Position numbers and translations under genes: made by a program
Assembly: GCA_028671895.1 (NCBI GenBank)
Contig: JAPMAC010000207.1
Span: forward strand, 3,534,001-3,598,000
DNA from: Oenanthe sinensis
Lineage: Eukaryota > Streptophyta > Magnoliopsida > Apiales > Apiaceae
Direction: 5' to 3'
DNA: 64,000 nt
The notes under the pieces: generated by a model
What the model saw: the letters and a program-made list of their open reading frames with translations, nothing else
The model's database searches: none
Told to the model about the DNA's origin: nothing
In this document: one piece after another, positions 10,835 through 22,895 of the stretch
Layout: every line of letters starts with the position of its first letter
Numbering within the stretch: the first letter of the stretch is position 1

Positions 10835-12577
10835 CTAATCACGGTCATCATAATCCCTTCGTTGTTCATTATAGTGTCGATTATCGTTGTTGTTTCTATC
10901 ATCTTCTTTGATAAACTTTCTGAGTTTTCCCCTTCTGATCAAGAATTCAATCTCATCTTTCAACTGTCTATAATTATCTGTGTCATGTCCAACATCCTTG
11001 TGAAACTTGCAATACAAATTCGGATTCCTCTTCTTAGGATCAGTCCTTAGTGGCTTCGGCCATTGAAGTTCTCTATCTTTCTCAATGTCCAACAGGATCT
11101 CACTTCTTGGTGAGTTTAGCCTTGCATACTCAGTGAACCTAGGCCCTTGGCCAACCATTCTCGAGGTATAGTCAGAGTCTTTGTTGGTTCTAGGAGACTT
11201 ATCCTCAACATCATACTCATCCTCGACATCATACTGATCTTGCTTACGCTTTTTGCTACCCCACTCGTTTCTGAACGAGTTGGTAGTCTTCTTCAAGCTT
11301 TCCTCAGCCTTGATATATTTTCCAGCTCTCTCTTGGAGCTCATTCATACTTTCTGGTGCCCTCTTGGCTAAAGACCTCCTGAAGTTCTCATCTGAGGTTC
11401 CTTGTTGTAGGGCTATCATAGCTACATTCTGGTCTAGATCAGGGACCTTCAAGGCCTCCTTCGTGAATCTGTTCATATAGTCCCTCAGGGATTCATTCTT
11501 TCCCTGATACATATTCATTAGTGAAGCTGAGCTCTTCTCATGAGTCTTGCTGCTGATAAACTGACCAACAAAGGCCCTGCTTAGATCTTTGAATGACCCA
11601 ACAGAGTTAGGGGGTAGACGACTAAACCACCTTTGAGCCATACCACTCAGGGTTTGAGGGAACGCCCTACACTTGATGGCGTCATTGACAGGTTGCAGCA
11701 GCAGTGCATTAGAGAATGTGAGAACATGATTTGAGGGATCTCCCGTTCCATCATAGGCCTTGATTGTAGGCATCTTAAACTTCCTTGATATCTTCTCCTT
11801 CATAATATTTTCTGTGAAGGGGGGTGTGGGATCATCAGGATCTCCAAGTGGCAGTAAGTCTTGGGGGTCAGCCCTAACATGACTTGTCTTTGTTTGCCTC
11901 CTTGTCAGGGGCTCATCTAGATCTATCACATATGCATTCCTTGTTGATCCTCCAGTCCCCTCAGCTCTCGGGCGTTGTTGCCTTGCTAGCTCCCTTTCCA
12001 GGTCTTTCCTTAGTCGTTGAGCTTCAGCCTCATGAGCTCGTATCATCTCTTGTAGGTTTGTGGAGTCATTGTTTTGAGGCCCTCGGGGCTGGGTACTCCT
12101 CCCTTGAAGGGGTTCCTTTCTAGGTCGCCTCCTTTTAGGATTAATGTCCTCATCAGTCGTTTCATCATCATTCGAGTAGGGTCCAGAAAAATCTTGATTC
12201 CCCCAACGTGAGCTATGTGGGGGCAGCAACCCTTGCTCATAAGAGGGCACATAGTTAGGTGGAAGCCTATATTGAGGGTTGCTAGGCAATACCGTAGTGG
12301 AGACCTGCAAAGGGAGAGGAGCAATAAAAGTAGTATTGAGGGGTGGAATTACCTGGAGTGGAGGGACAGAGGCATAGATTGACATGTCAGGATCGGAAGG
12401 ATGAACAATGACGCTCAGGGGTCCCGTACGACGGGTGCTTATTTCAGGGTCCTCAACGGAGGTGGTTGGGACAACAGCTCCTTGTTCCTGAGTTACGGTA
12501 AGAGTAACGTTAGTGTCAACAGTGGTGTCAGGGATCTCTCCTTCGAGGGTGCTCGCGGTACTTCGTGTTCTTGCCAT
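10835..12577 (-). CDS. gag: Gag of Tat-lineage Ty3/gypsy element, intact 580 codons
   Basis: Gag forms the cytoplasmic particle that packages element RNA. The frame starts at the first ATG after the primer site, 15 bases inside it, and runs 580 codons without a stop. The N-terminal 250 residues are low-complexity and Pro-rich, with an Arg/Lys-rich stretch (PKRRRPRKE). The conserved retrotransposon gag domain follows at about residues 270-430 and includes AQRWFSRLPPNSVGSFKDL and the NESLRDYMNRF phrase. Near residue 535 the Tat-type knuckle reads CKFHKDVGHDTDNYRQL; the usual last Cys is Tyr, so zinc binding may be lost. Neighbours are the primer site upstream and protease downstream. Intact gag without pol fits a non-autonomous element. 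Confidence 0.93.
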   Translation of the reverse strand: MARTRSTASTLEGEIPDTTVDTNVTLTVTQEQGAVVPTTSVEDPEISTRRTGPLSVIVHPSDPDMSIYASVPPLQVIPPLNTTFIAPLPLQVSTTVLPSNPQYRLPPNYVPSYEQGLLPPHSSRWGNQDFSGPYSNDDETTDEDINPKRRRPRKEPLQGRSTQPRGPQNNDSTNLQEMIRAHEAEAQRLRKDLERELARQQRPRAEGTGGSTRNAYVIDLDEPLTRRQTKTSHVRADPQDLLPLGDPDDPTPPFTENIMKEKISRKFKMPTIKAYDGTGDPSNHVLTFSNALLLQPVNDAIKCRAFPQTLSGMAQRWFSRLPPNSVGSFKDLSRAFVGQFISSKTHEKSSASLMNMYQGKNESLRDYMNRFTKEALKVPDLDQNVAMIALQQGTSDENFRRSLAKRAPESMNELQERAGKYIKAEESLKKTTNSFRNEWGSKKRKQDQYDVEDEYDVEDKSPRTNKDSDYTSRMVGQGPRFTEYARLNSPRSEILLDIEKDRELQWPKPLRTDPKKRNPNLYCKFHKDVGHDTDNYRQLKDEIEFLIRRGKLRKFIKEDDRNNNDNRHYNEQRRDYDDRD

Positions 12578-12592
12578 GGTTGTTATTCTCTT

Positions 12593-12608
12593 CCCACAGA
12601 CGGCGCCA
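12593..12608 (-). other. Primer-binding site, Tat type
   Basis: On the minus strand TGGCGCCGTCTGTGGG lies two bases inside the right LTR. This sequence is characteristic of the Tat/Ogre lineage of plant gypsy elements. It fixes the element's orientation. Confidence 0.92.
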
Positions 12609-12610
12609 AA

Positions 12611-13271
12611 TGTTACGGATCAAAAACGAGGTGTTTTTAATACGTAATTAATGCTAGGGTTTGGGGGAGGTTCGAGCTTTAATGGCTGCACTAACGTTTC
12701 GTGACTAACTCGGGTCCTCGTTAACTGCCTACGTATCTCTGTAATGTTTAGAGAATCAAGCCAAAACGTAGTTCTAATGTTGAGGGGTTAGGCCCTTTAT
12801 ATAGGCGTACGAGGGCCTTGGAATCAGATTAGAGTTAGGAGACTTGGGGGTCAAGTCTCCTAGTGATGTAAGGTTGTTGAAACCTTATAGGAATGAGAGT
12901 CCTTGTTAGAATCTTGCAGATGTAGTCTTATCCTTGTGATTGGGCTTCTAGAGCCTTCCACAGATGAGGGGTCTCGTAGGACTCTTCCCACGTTTGGGTT
13001 TCTAGATCCTTCTAGGATGAAGGCCTTCAATCAGCCTTTTTGGGCCTTTACTGAGCCTTTATTAATTAATTACGAAATTAATTAATAACAAAGGCTTAAC
13101 GGGCCTATGGCTTCAACAGAGCTTGTGGGCTGGACTTACAAATCCAGTTGATGCTTGGATTTATTTCCCTAGTCCGTTTTAAGGGCCCAAGCCTTTGGAC
13201 CATAATAGGTCTAATGAAATAATAAATGCTATATTTATTATTTTCTCAGGGTTATTTTTTTACCCATATCA
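12611..13271 (-). repeat. 5' LTR of the Tat element
   Basis: It is 661 bp and about 99% identical to the left LTR. On the sense strand it starts TGATATGGG and ends CGTAACA beside the primer site. The plus-strand phrase CCTTTATATAGGCG near 12793 is TATA-like on both strands and could serve the element's promoter. Confidence 0.93.
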
Positions 13272-13888
13272 CAAAAAATGTTTGAAGGAGAAATAATTTA
13301 AATTATGAATTTAAATTAAATAAGTAATTTATTTTATTTATAATATTAATTAAGTATGACTTAATTAGTTATATAAATAGAATAAATGAATTACTTAAAC
13401 TAATTCCAAAATTTGTAATTAATTAATTAAGTGAGACTTAATTAAATAATTTAGAATTTTGGATTAGTATTAATTATAATTAGATTATAATTAGAAAACT
13501 TTTTCCTCTCTCTATATAATCTCTTTATGGGCTGATTTAATATGAGAGATATTATTCTAAAACCCTAACCGTTTTGAGAAACGAGGAAGATAGAGAGAGA
13601 AGCAGTTTTCGGGTGCTAGTACACATCAATCCTTCATGAAAAGTGTTCGTGTGGATACCGTAGAGCGTAGATCGCGAGAGCAGGATACGTGGTGATTAAA
13701 CAAGTTTTGGACCTCCATTAATCTTTCATTAATGAACTGTTAATGCTTTTTAAGGTATTTGTTCTTTATCTCCGAATTAAATCTTTTGTTTTCGCATAGA
13801 TCCTGTGGAGGGTTTCGATTTAAATTACGTTTTATATTTATTTTTCACGTTATTCCGTTGTGTTTGTGCCTCGAAACCCTTCAGATTG

Positions 13889-16530
13889 ATGTTGACAACC
13901 CTAATTATAATTTGGTGATGTTCGTGCATTCAACAGATAATATATCACAGATGGTAATTGATCAAATCAGGTTGATCAAGTTGGAAGCAGAGTAAGCTGT
14001 GAGAACTTTGAAGTCAGATATTGGAACTGAATGTCGCGAATGAAGTTCTAAATGAAGTCTGCACTTATAAAGGTACTTTGAAGCTGAAGCAATTAACATA
14101 GCATGCTGCTTTAATCAACAAGATCGTGAAAAGACATCATATGGGTTAATGGCCAACCAGAAGTAAGCACTGAAGTTCCTTCGTGTGTTTGGAGGAAATT
14201 GATATTTATTGAAGATTTATATGGGTATCTTGGCAAATTTGAAGTTAAGGCTCATGGAACAATTTTTCTTGGCAACTCATTGGAGTCAAAAATTTATGAG
14301 GCATATATGATGTAAAACCAGAAGGTGATTGAAAGTCTGAATGTATAGACACCAAGCTCCGAAGCATTCAAATGAAAGACTATTCTGAATCTTTGAAGTT
14401 TGACATTCCGTCAGAGTCAAATTCAGATACTGATGTTGAAACTGAGGTTGCAGAAGGAATCAATGATAATGATGATGATTCAGATCCTATTAGTGGAAAT
14501 GGTAGTGAAACTACACAGCTCGTGAACTTTAACAGAATCCATTGAAAAAGGTGAAGGATCTTCAACACATCCTAGCAGCAACTTAGGGGGAGTAAATAAA
14601 AGAAGGATCTATTAATCGTACTCAACACAATGAAAATCAAAAGAATACATTAAGAACATATCTGCCAAGACAAAAGGTTTGAAGTCAAAGTCATTCCTAG
14701 AGTCTAGTTCTTAGTAAACTGGATTATTGAGTAAAGGTTAGAAGTGCTAATCAAAATGAACATATATTTTTCAGGACCTAACATCTGGAATCCCAAAGAA
14801 TACTGAAGAAGCACCGATTCATCCAGATTGGGTGATTGCAATGCAAGATGATCTTAATCAGTTCGAAGACAGAAACTACTGAAGCTGGAACCCAAACCAC
14901 AAGACAAGACTGTATTTGGTATTGTAAGGGTTTTCAGAAACTAGATAATTATTGGCATTGTTATGAGGGACAAAGCCAAACTGGTTGCTACAGGTTAATA
15001 TCAAGTAGAAGGTATCGATGATGATGGTAACAAAATCTTCAGGATTTTCAAGATCAAACAGTAAACACCAGTGACGAGAGTTGATCCTTTTAGGGCCTAA
15101 AGATGAGGACCTAACAGATATCCCTGAATATCTGTTGAGCATTCAAGCATGAATATCTATCAGATGAATGTGAACAAGGGCACTCTTCCTGGACTTTGAA
15201 GTTGCAGATCATTGGAATTTATATATCATTCTCTTCACAAGCTCTCTATGACGGAGGTAAGAATTCAAGCATTGTCAAGGACATGGTATGACACTCTAAC
15301 TAGTTTATTACTTGAAAATGATTTTGGCAGAGTCGTTATACACATATATATCTCTAGAATACAGGGCACACATAATGGTATATTAGTGCTAGAATACCAT
15401 GATTATATTATATGTGGGTCTATGCATAAAGACCGTATATTTTATTCTCGATATGCCTATGTGCAAGTTTCCAAGTGGATACTAGAGAATCTTATCTTAT
15501 AGCTAAGTTATGAATTGTTAGATATCTTAGGGGATAACCAATTTTAAGAATCAGGTACCCTGAAGATAATAGGTTTAACCTAATTGGCTATATAGATATA
15601 GATGATGCAGGTTGTAAGAAAGACAGGGAAGTCATTCCTAGAAGCTGTCAACTCCAACAACTCTGCTGGATACTCTCTACACCACTCATGGAACAAGCAC
15701 AAGGACATCAGGTATCATTTCTTTCGAGATTGTCCTTAGTAGAATAACTTGCAGATATTTGTTAAACAAATTGATGAATTCATTTTATCTAAGTTGGTTA
15801 GTGAACTTGAGATATTATTTATATGCATATTTGTTGGAAATCCCATCTGCAATGAAATCTCAAATGAGTTCACAAGTATTAAAATTTTCATATTTAAAGG
15901 ACTTGAGAATTTATTTTTAAATCCAGTACCTCATACTTTTTGCTATTAGTTTAATTATCATGCTTACAATGTAATATGCATAAGTGGTAGTTAAATTAAT
16001 TAGCATAAGTTAGAAGCATAATTATTTGTGAGTTAAATATTTGATGAGTATTAGTCAATGATATCTTTCTTAATTGCTCTGATATTTTGCTCTGATATTT
16101 TTAAATATTTTATTACAAATAATTGTGATACTTTTGATATTAGTGACAGTATTTATAATTTCTATTCTAAGTAATTAATGCATATTTCAAAACTCACTAA
16201 TATTGGAAGATGAAGTATTTCCTAAGTTATGTGTATAAAATTCTCAATATTTTATATACTTAGAAAATATTTCTAAATTTGATTTTATTTGCGAGGAGTT
16301 GTAATTAGGATCACAAGTATTAAATGTCAATATTTAACGGACTTGTGAATTTCTTTTCAACTATTTTCTCGAGCTTATGTATATCAATAATAACTGTTAT
16401 GAGTATAATTGTAATATTCTTGAGTGACAATTATTAGATATAGCGTAGGAAGTTAGATGCTAATATTCAATCTAATGAATATTTTAGTATTTAGTGAATT
16501 TATTTTATCTTATTAAAATTATGAATTGAA
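13889..16530 (+). pseudogene. Decayed integrase, RT and RNase H of Sirevirus-like A1
   Basis: A1 resumes after the GATTG duplication. Short readable islands keep copia order: integrase tail near 14140-14200 (GLMANQK, FRVFGGN), a linker near 14370-14540 (KLRSIQMKDYSES and NFNRIH before a stop), RT start near 14815-14870 (HPDWVIAMQDDLNQFE), RT core near 14930-15010 (KLDNYWHCYEGQ in a shifted frame), and RNase H near 15570-15660 (RFNLIGYIDIDDAG). Stops and frameshifts break every domain. A2 has the same islands and several of the same lesions at 26760-29670. The copy stops abruptly at about 16530, where gypsy-type sequence begins. Confidence 0.7.
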
Positions 16531-17697
16531 CGATGGTTAAACGATGATCTTTCTGAGGAATTGATAGAGAAGACATATATGAAGACATTGGCAATACCTT
16601 TCTTTCCTACGACTTATTTTGGAACCTCTCCAAAAAGAGACTTTTGCTAGAAGATATATTACCTCTTCTGAGTTATATTTTTGATATTGGTGTTCACCCG
16701 TATTTGGGTATTCAATTGTGCTAGAGGCTGTTGTGATACTTACTTTCAAATTCTGAGGCCCTGTCGAGTTTGTGATACTTGAACTTTCATTTTCTCTAAG
16801 TGGTGGATAACTCTATTTGCAATATGTTCCTCACTTGGTTGTTGTGTACCAGTATTTTTTTTCTAATTATTCTTTTCTCCAGAAATAACACCATTGGAGT
16901 TCGTTCATTTTTATTCCAAGGTGTGCTTTAGAGTATCAATTATCAAAAGACGAATTTTATTGGTCTGATTTTGAATTTATATCCTACTTCTTTACTCCAA
17001 TTGAGATGAACAACCCTATTTATAGGGGACACAAGGACTATCTATCTGTGTGATAGAAGTTTGATGGGACGCCATCGCTTGTGAGTTGTACATCATAAGG
17101 AGGGGAAACACCCCTTTACTTGTGAGTGTCTTAATAAGGCATGCAACGTTGAGTTCTTTTGATCATATTGATCTCTCAGTCATTCTTTTATTTTAAAATG
17201 ATGACTACTTTAAAACTCATAATTTGATGACCATAATTATGTGACACTTGCATTGATATGGAATTTTTCTATTCAAAATTTCATGATTCTTGTTATCTCT
17301 AAAAGTTTTGAAGGTATGCCAATCGGGTCATAATGAGTTAACTTCATTAACAGGAACTGCGAGTTGCGATGAGATTACAAAGAACAAAAGAGGATCATGA
17401 CATGAGTACAGTGTTGGTGGACAGCGTAACTGGGTCTGTTGTTTTTTTCCTATCAATGAGAGTTATTCTATTGAGAAGTTGGTTAGCCCCGAAGAAGGCT
17501 CGTGAGGCATGTGGAACTCTGGTAACAATGGTGTGGGTTGAAATCCCAGATTTAATTCGAGGTTTTAGAGAAACGTTTAAGAGAAACTAGTAGGTTGATA
17601 AGTCAACTTAGGTATCAGTAATAGAAAGTTGGCATAGGGAAACCTTGCGATTTTCTTAGTTGATTCCGAGGACGGAATCCTTATAAGGTGGGTAGAC
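16531..17697 (+). other. Truncated internal end of a gypsy element, partly unassigned
   Basis: The sequence diverges from the A family at 16530/16531. Its right end, GAGGACGGAATCC followed by purine-rich TTATAAGGTGGGTAGAC, is the usual end of a chromovirus pol and its polypurine tract, directly before an LTR. A 73-codon frame at 17369-17590 has no motif I recognise, and neither has the 70-codon minus-strand frame at 16537-16749. The part 16531-17340, with a CCCTATTTATAGGGG phrase near 17011, may belong to a separate fragment. Confidence 0.5.
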
Positions 17698-20600
17698 TAT
17701 AACAACCCAGATTTTCAGAATTTAATTTTCATTATTATTTAAATAATTATTGATTTCTAAAATATTGGAGGAATAAAATTTTTAATATTTTATTCTAGTT
17801 GGATGGATTTCTAACATTAATTATTTAGTTAATTCCCAGTTAAGAGAAATTGGGATTGTTTAAAAATTTTACTGATCGAGTTGGTATCTCGATTCAGTAT
17901 TTTATTCGGGTAAAAATTTTATTTATTTAAAAGATGAAAAGTATTTTTTTGATGGAGGGTTATAGAATTGTCTGACAATATCTTTCAACCTTGTTTGAGG
18001 ATTTATAAAATTGGTAGAGATTGATATTTTTAATTTTATTAAATGGTGGTTGGATAAAATATATATATATATTTTTATTCAAATCAAGGGGGGAAATCAA
18101 TTAATTTTGATTCTCGCTTATTAAAGTCTTGAGATATTTTAAGGATGAGATTACATATTTATAAATATGATTTCATTCTAGGAATATTTTATTCTCATTC
18201 TCATTTATTTTTAAAATGAGTTTTAATCTCAAAATCATTAAAAGATTTAATGATTTGTAAAATGCATATCAATTTAGAAAAATTAGATTTAATTCTAATT
18301 CTTTTTTCATAAATCTTCAAAAATATTCTAGTATTTAATTATGTTAGAAATTTAATTTTTACAAATTAGAATTTCTAGCTCAAGATATGAATTAGCCGAG
18401 TGTAGTAGCAAAAACGAGGAGTAAAGCTAGCATTTTATTTATGTGGTTAGCAAGCTTCCACCTAAACCAATTATTTACCACACAAAGCTAGGGGAGACAT
18501 AAAAATCAGCCGCCCCTTTCCATTTTCTTCATTTCACCGATTGGAAAAGAAGAGAAAGAGAGAAAAAGAGAAGAGAGAAAGAGGAGAAAGGAAGAAGAAG
18601 AAGGGAAAAAGATGCAAGCTTCTTCCTCATTCCATGCTCTTCCATTTCAGCTGATTGAAGAAGAAGAGAGGAGGGAGAGAATGCTTGGTTGCTTGATTCT
18701 TGGTGGGTTTGACCAAAGAGGTATAAACTTATTCATTACAACTATAATTTTAGTTATTATGCTAGCAACTGCCCTGTTTTTGAAGCACTGATTCGGACCA
18801 GTTAATTATTTTGCTTCAGTTGAAGTCTTAATGAAAGTTGTTTCTTATGATTTCTAGTTCATTTGGACGCTAATTTTGCGTTGATCGGATTTATGAGCTA
18901 GGAGTTATGGCAGTTTTAGTGTAGCTTGTTCATAACCTCCGAATTTGACTAAACACTGAAATTTGGAGCAATGTTTCACCTAGGTAAACTCTTTAATTCG
19001 AACTGAAATTTTTATTTAAGGTGTATAGTTGACAAAGGAAGAGGTCTGTAAAATTTGGTAATTTATGGAACATTTTTGGATTTATTAAAAATGATAGAGT
19101 AAGTGGTGCGCAGTAGAGTTTGATTTTCCAGATTGTCTGCCCTGTTTTGGGTAATTATTTCGAAAGGGTTAGAAGCCTTATCTCATGTTAGTCAAATGAT
19201 AAAAGTTGTATGTTTAGGTGTCAAGTATATGTCTACAAGTTTTGGTTGCAATCAAACCTTTAGATTGTTTCTTATAGCTGAATTACTCTAGGTATGTAGT
19301 CTTGAATTTAAACATGCTGCAGGGCCAACTTTAATATTATGTTGTAAATTGAAAATTTCATATTATAAAGTGAATTTTGGGTATGTCATAGCCCTGAATG
19401 TCTGATTTACTCAGCAAAAGGAATCAATGGATTTTATTAAACCAGCTGGGAGTTATTAATTGTTTTGTGAAGCCAATCAGGGCTGATAGGATAGAAAAAG
19501 AAGTCATGGATGCATGTGTTCATTATATAGTTTTAATTTCACTTTTGAATCTTTAGAAATGTTAAAGTTCGTAATGTTTTAAGTGGGATTCTAATAGTAT
19601 GTTCGAAGTTTTAGTTAAGGTGTTGGAGTCAAAAATGTATAAAGTTATAACCTTGACTAAACTAGAGATTTTGTTTTGATTTGTTAAAGTAGTTAAGGGT
19701 TTATAATGGATTGAATTTTGGTAATGAGTTGGTTGAGGTTCACTTGGTTGTGCCAACTGGTTTGGCTTGGTTTTCTGTAGATTGCTAGTATATATTGATG
19801 TATGAGGAGTTTGGGATTGATTGATGTTGGTTTTGGTATATTTTTAAAAATAGAAAACGATGATTTTACAAACATAACCACGCCATTTTTTCTGGACATA
19901 ACTGACCTGGGGAAACCGAAGGGGTTTCCCTGTATTTCTGAACCAGTTCTGGGCATAGATGGGTAGAGGATGGTCTCTAGATCGTTTAGGCGCAAAATTC
20001 ATGTCAATCCGAGTTACGAGCGAAAAGATATGAATTATTTAGTAAAGGTAGTCCAGAATTGTTAAAGTCTGTGATCACTGAACTTTGAGGCTATAATTAA
20101 ATTATCTAGAATGCTTAATAAAATGTGAAACTTTTGTCTAAAATACTAGGGACATCTGAAAAGACTTGGAAAAAGGTTTCGGAGTAAAAAGATTAAAATC
20201 CGATTTATGAAAATTGTTGGAGTCAAGTAGATGCAAGTAAGAAAGCCTTGTAGAACTTGTTGTTTTGACCTTAACTAAACAAAGTCATAAGTAAGGTTTC
20301 GAGGCTAGTTTATAAAATGAACTTTAAATGAAAGTTGTTAAGGAGTATCATGACTATGCGTAGGTGTCAGAAGAACAAGATATAAATTTATGAAAGATGT
20401 ATAAAAATGAGAGGTTAATAAAGAGTCCTTAAGAAGGCGATCTCAGGGAAGCATTGTGGGAATTTAATTCGAATGAGTTAGAGGACTCCCTTAGAAATGA
20501 TTAAAATATGGAAGTTGTTAGTTTCGATCTTGTCTAGTTGTATACCAAGGATGGTATGAATTGATTGGTGTTTAATACATTATCTTATAATATCAAATGC

Positions 20601-22895
20601 GTAAGAGTTCAAAATAATAGATAAATTGATATTGGAGATGAATGAGATACTGAGATGAATTGTGGATTGTTGTAAATATTTTGAAATTAATTTGAGGTTG
20701 TATTTGAGGTGTTTTACACTGGGCATAGTCCGATTTACGAAAAGGTCATGCCTAAATTTCTGTAGAAAAGACATTCACATACGCCTAATAAGCGTCTAGG
20801 ATTAACAAATTTTGTAAATGAAATGTTTAAGTATAAAATGGGTGACCCTAAGGGTTTGATTAAGATGAAGGCATTGAGATAATATCTAGAATTAGTTTTA
20901 AAAAGGAAGTTGCGAGGAATAATTGATAAAGCAAGTCGGCAATAAGAAGCTGTGAGTTTCCCAATATGGATTTGTTCGTTTGATTTGATTTTGGGGTTAA
21001 TAACTAAATGTGTATTTGAGTTGTGTTTGCTTGGGATATGAGATCGAGCTGATATATATTTTGTTCTATTAGAACGATATCGAGTTGGAGAAATGAGACA
21101 TCATGTGACGAGAGAAGATATGTACCTATTGTGATCAAAGGAGAATTAATTAGAATTTCTACTTCATTGCTAAGGACCAAAGGCAAGTTTTCTAACTCCG
21201 TACTTTTATTCTATATGAGAATATTGTGAAACATATTTATGCAAGTATTTCATTCTCAAACTTATGCCTTGCAAACTTTATGTTCTTAACCTATATGTAT
21301 TCAAAGGTTATATTCAAAATTATCCTGTCAATAACTGATTAAACATTGGATTCGATTTCATGAATTATTATAAAATTTTATCGAGCAAATGAACCTCGTT
21401 TTACAAAAATTGCTGAAACCTTGAATTATTGATTTTTGAAACCTCTTAGTCGAAAAACACTTTACCCAATGGGGATTAGTTGACGGAAGGTCAACCTGCA
21501 CATACGAGATTACTTCCACATAATTCCGGAAGTGAATCCATTATATGATGTTGAAAACTTAGAAAGAATTGTTCTTATTCTGGAATGTTGGGTTAAATTT
21601 TCCCTTCCAGACTTGTTGATTTTAAAATATTCAAAGGGGACTGGAGATAATTGTGTAAGAGGCTTGTGTGCGGCACAGTCCATCATAGCGTAAGAGGCCG
21701 AGTGACGCACGGTCCAGCATTTAAAGGCCCATGTGTTGCTTAGGGTGATGACCGGATTTAGGATCATCCTTCTGCTAGTAGAAAAGGTTACTTAACTATT
21801 GTACTATACGACTGATCATCGTGTACAATAGGCGTGGTGAATGCTCCATATAGTCTCATTCTTCCAATTGGAATTTGACATTAACACTGTAATAAAGGCA
21901 TAGGTGCTAAGTTATCGATAGTGTTAATGGGAACTGTTGAACTTTCACTGGTCCTACACTATAACGAAAGCCAAGATGCTAAGTTACAGATAGTGTTAAT
22001 GGGAACTGTTGAACTCTTATTGATTCTTTTCACAGTATCTTGAACTGCTTTCATATTGAGTACCTTTATGCATCGTGAACTCTGATTTATTGCAAACTTC
22101 TAAATTGTTCAATTCTGAAGTTGTCGTACTTGCTCCTCTCTATGAGATTTGCTATGAATAAATATTAAAATTGTTTTAAAGTCGTTGAGGTGAATCATTT
22201 GTAGAATTCAGTAAACCTCCCTCATGTTCAAAAATTTGTTGTTACAAATGTTTCTTTCGGTATTAATTATCTGTCGAAGCTGAAAACCCCTTACTTATAT
22301 TAAAAATATCATATTGTTTTATATTAATAAACTTGCTGAGCATTTCTTTCGCTCATACTTGCTTGTTTCAAATATTAACCTTTCAGAAAAAGGTAGATTG
22401 GCGAGACTTATCCGCATAGTCCAGAAGGAGGCAAGATGCCATGATGAAAAATGATTTGGTTCAAAGTATCTAAATCTAGTGTAAGATTATTTATAAGTTG
22501 ATTTGTAATAAATATTATCTTGTATAGAACATTATGGTAGCTGGTATACTTCTTATTGAAGTTATACTAGTTTTATAAGATTTGTGTAAATAGAGACTGA
22601 TTAAAGTAATTTGTGGTCATTGGGAAATTGTTGCTAAAAATAAAAATTTGAGGAACTTTATGGAGGGGTCACAAGTATGATTTGGCTTGTTGAGAAATGT
22701 AATAATTGATGTCTGGCTTAGGATTCTTGTTTCTAGCCCTATAACCTAAAAGATTCTTGAGAGTTGGGGTCGCATATGTATCTTTCAGTTATTGAATGTC
22801 TACAGGTGAAATTATAATCGTTAAAAGGATGATTTTATATTGAGAATTTCCGCAGTGACGACCAGATCCATGACCCCGGATTTGAGGGCGTAACA
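17698..22895 (+). mobile_element. 5.2 kb LTR of a chromovirus (Tekay-like) gypsy element
   Basis: It starts TATAACAACCCAG (the usual TG is TA) straight after a polypurine tract and ends TTTGAGGGCGTAACA, with CCATGACCCCGGA just before. These termini are typical of plant Tekay/Del-type LTRs, which can reach several kb. A CT/AG-rich tract at 18540-18610 followed by GAGGTATAAAC resembles the R-U5 and leader start of such elements. There is no coding frame of note. The right flank CATAC (22896-22900) is LTR sequence of A2, so this is the 3' LTR of an element inserted into the A2 5' LTR whose left part was later lost. Confidence 0.75.
21650..22030 (+). repeat. Short direct repeats inside the long gypsy LTR
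   Basis: GATAGTGTTAATGGGAACTG followed by TTGAACT occurs at 21917 and again at 21989 (72-bp period). Just upstream, GTAAGAGGC followed by GCACAGTCC or GCACGGTCC occurs twice near 21655-21720. Confidence 0.65.

Larger units (their letters stand above)
4721..13271 (-). mobile_element. Tat-lineage Ty3/gypsy element with gag and protease only
   Basis: This 8551-bp element has two 661-bp LTRs, a Tat-type primer site, a 580-codon gag and a protease, all read on the minus strand. No reverse transcriptase, RNase H or integrase motif is seen in any frame between 5382 and 10250, which is filled instead with short tandem and inverted repeats. It is flanked by CAAAG (4716-4720) and CAAAA (13272-13276), a 5-bp duplication with one change; the sister LTRs at about 33660 and 40510 show the empty site. 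The LTRs differ at six positions by my count, so insertion was recent. It would need RT and integrase from another element. Confidence 0.92.
3779..13883 (+). mobile_element. Solo LTR of copia family 1, split by a Tat element
   Basis: The element starts TGTTAGTAATTATG and ends CGAAACCCTTCA, flanked by the perfect 5-bp target duplication GATTG (3774-3778 and 13884-13888). With the inner Tat insertion and its duplication removed it is about 1549 bp, nearly the 1541 bp of the two LTRs of the complete element at 32724-41127, which it matches throughout. No internal region or second LTR is present, so it is a solo LTR left by LTR-LTR recombination. A TATA-like CTATATAATC lies near 13512. Confidence 0.92.

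Noticed and set aside
10835..12640. Plus-strand frames opposite gag (e.g. 11147-11371, 11884-12123, 12401-12640)
   Set aside because: Shadows of the intact minus-strand gag, without domain matches.
17369..17590. 73-codon plus frame just before the gypsy polypurine tract as a possible host exon
   Set aside because: No recognised domain or splice context; position fits decayed pol end or 3' UTR of the gypsy element.
18540..18610. Purine-rich tract as a polypurine tract of another element
   Set aside because: No LTR start follows; it is better explained as the R/leader purine run inside the 5.2 kb gypsy LTR.
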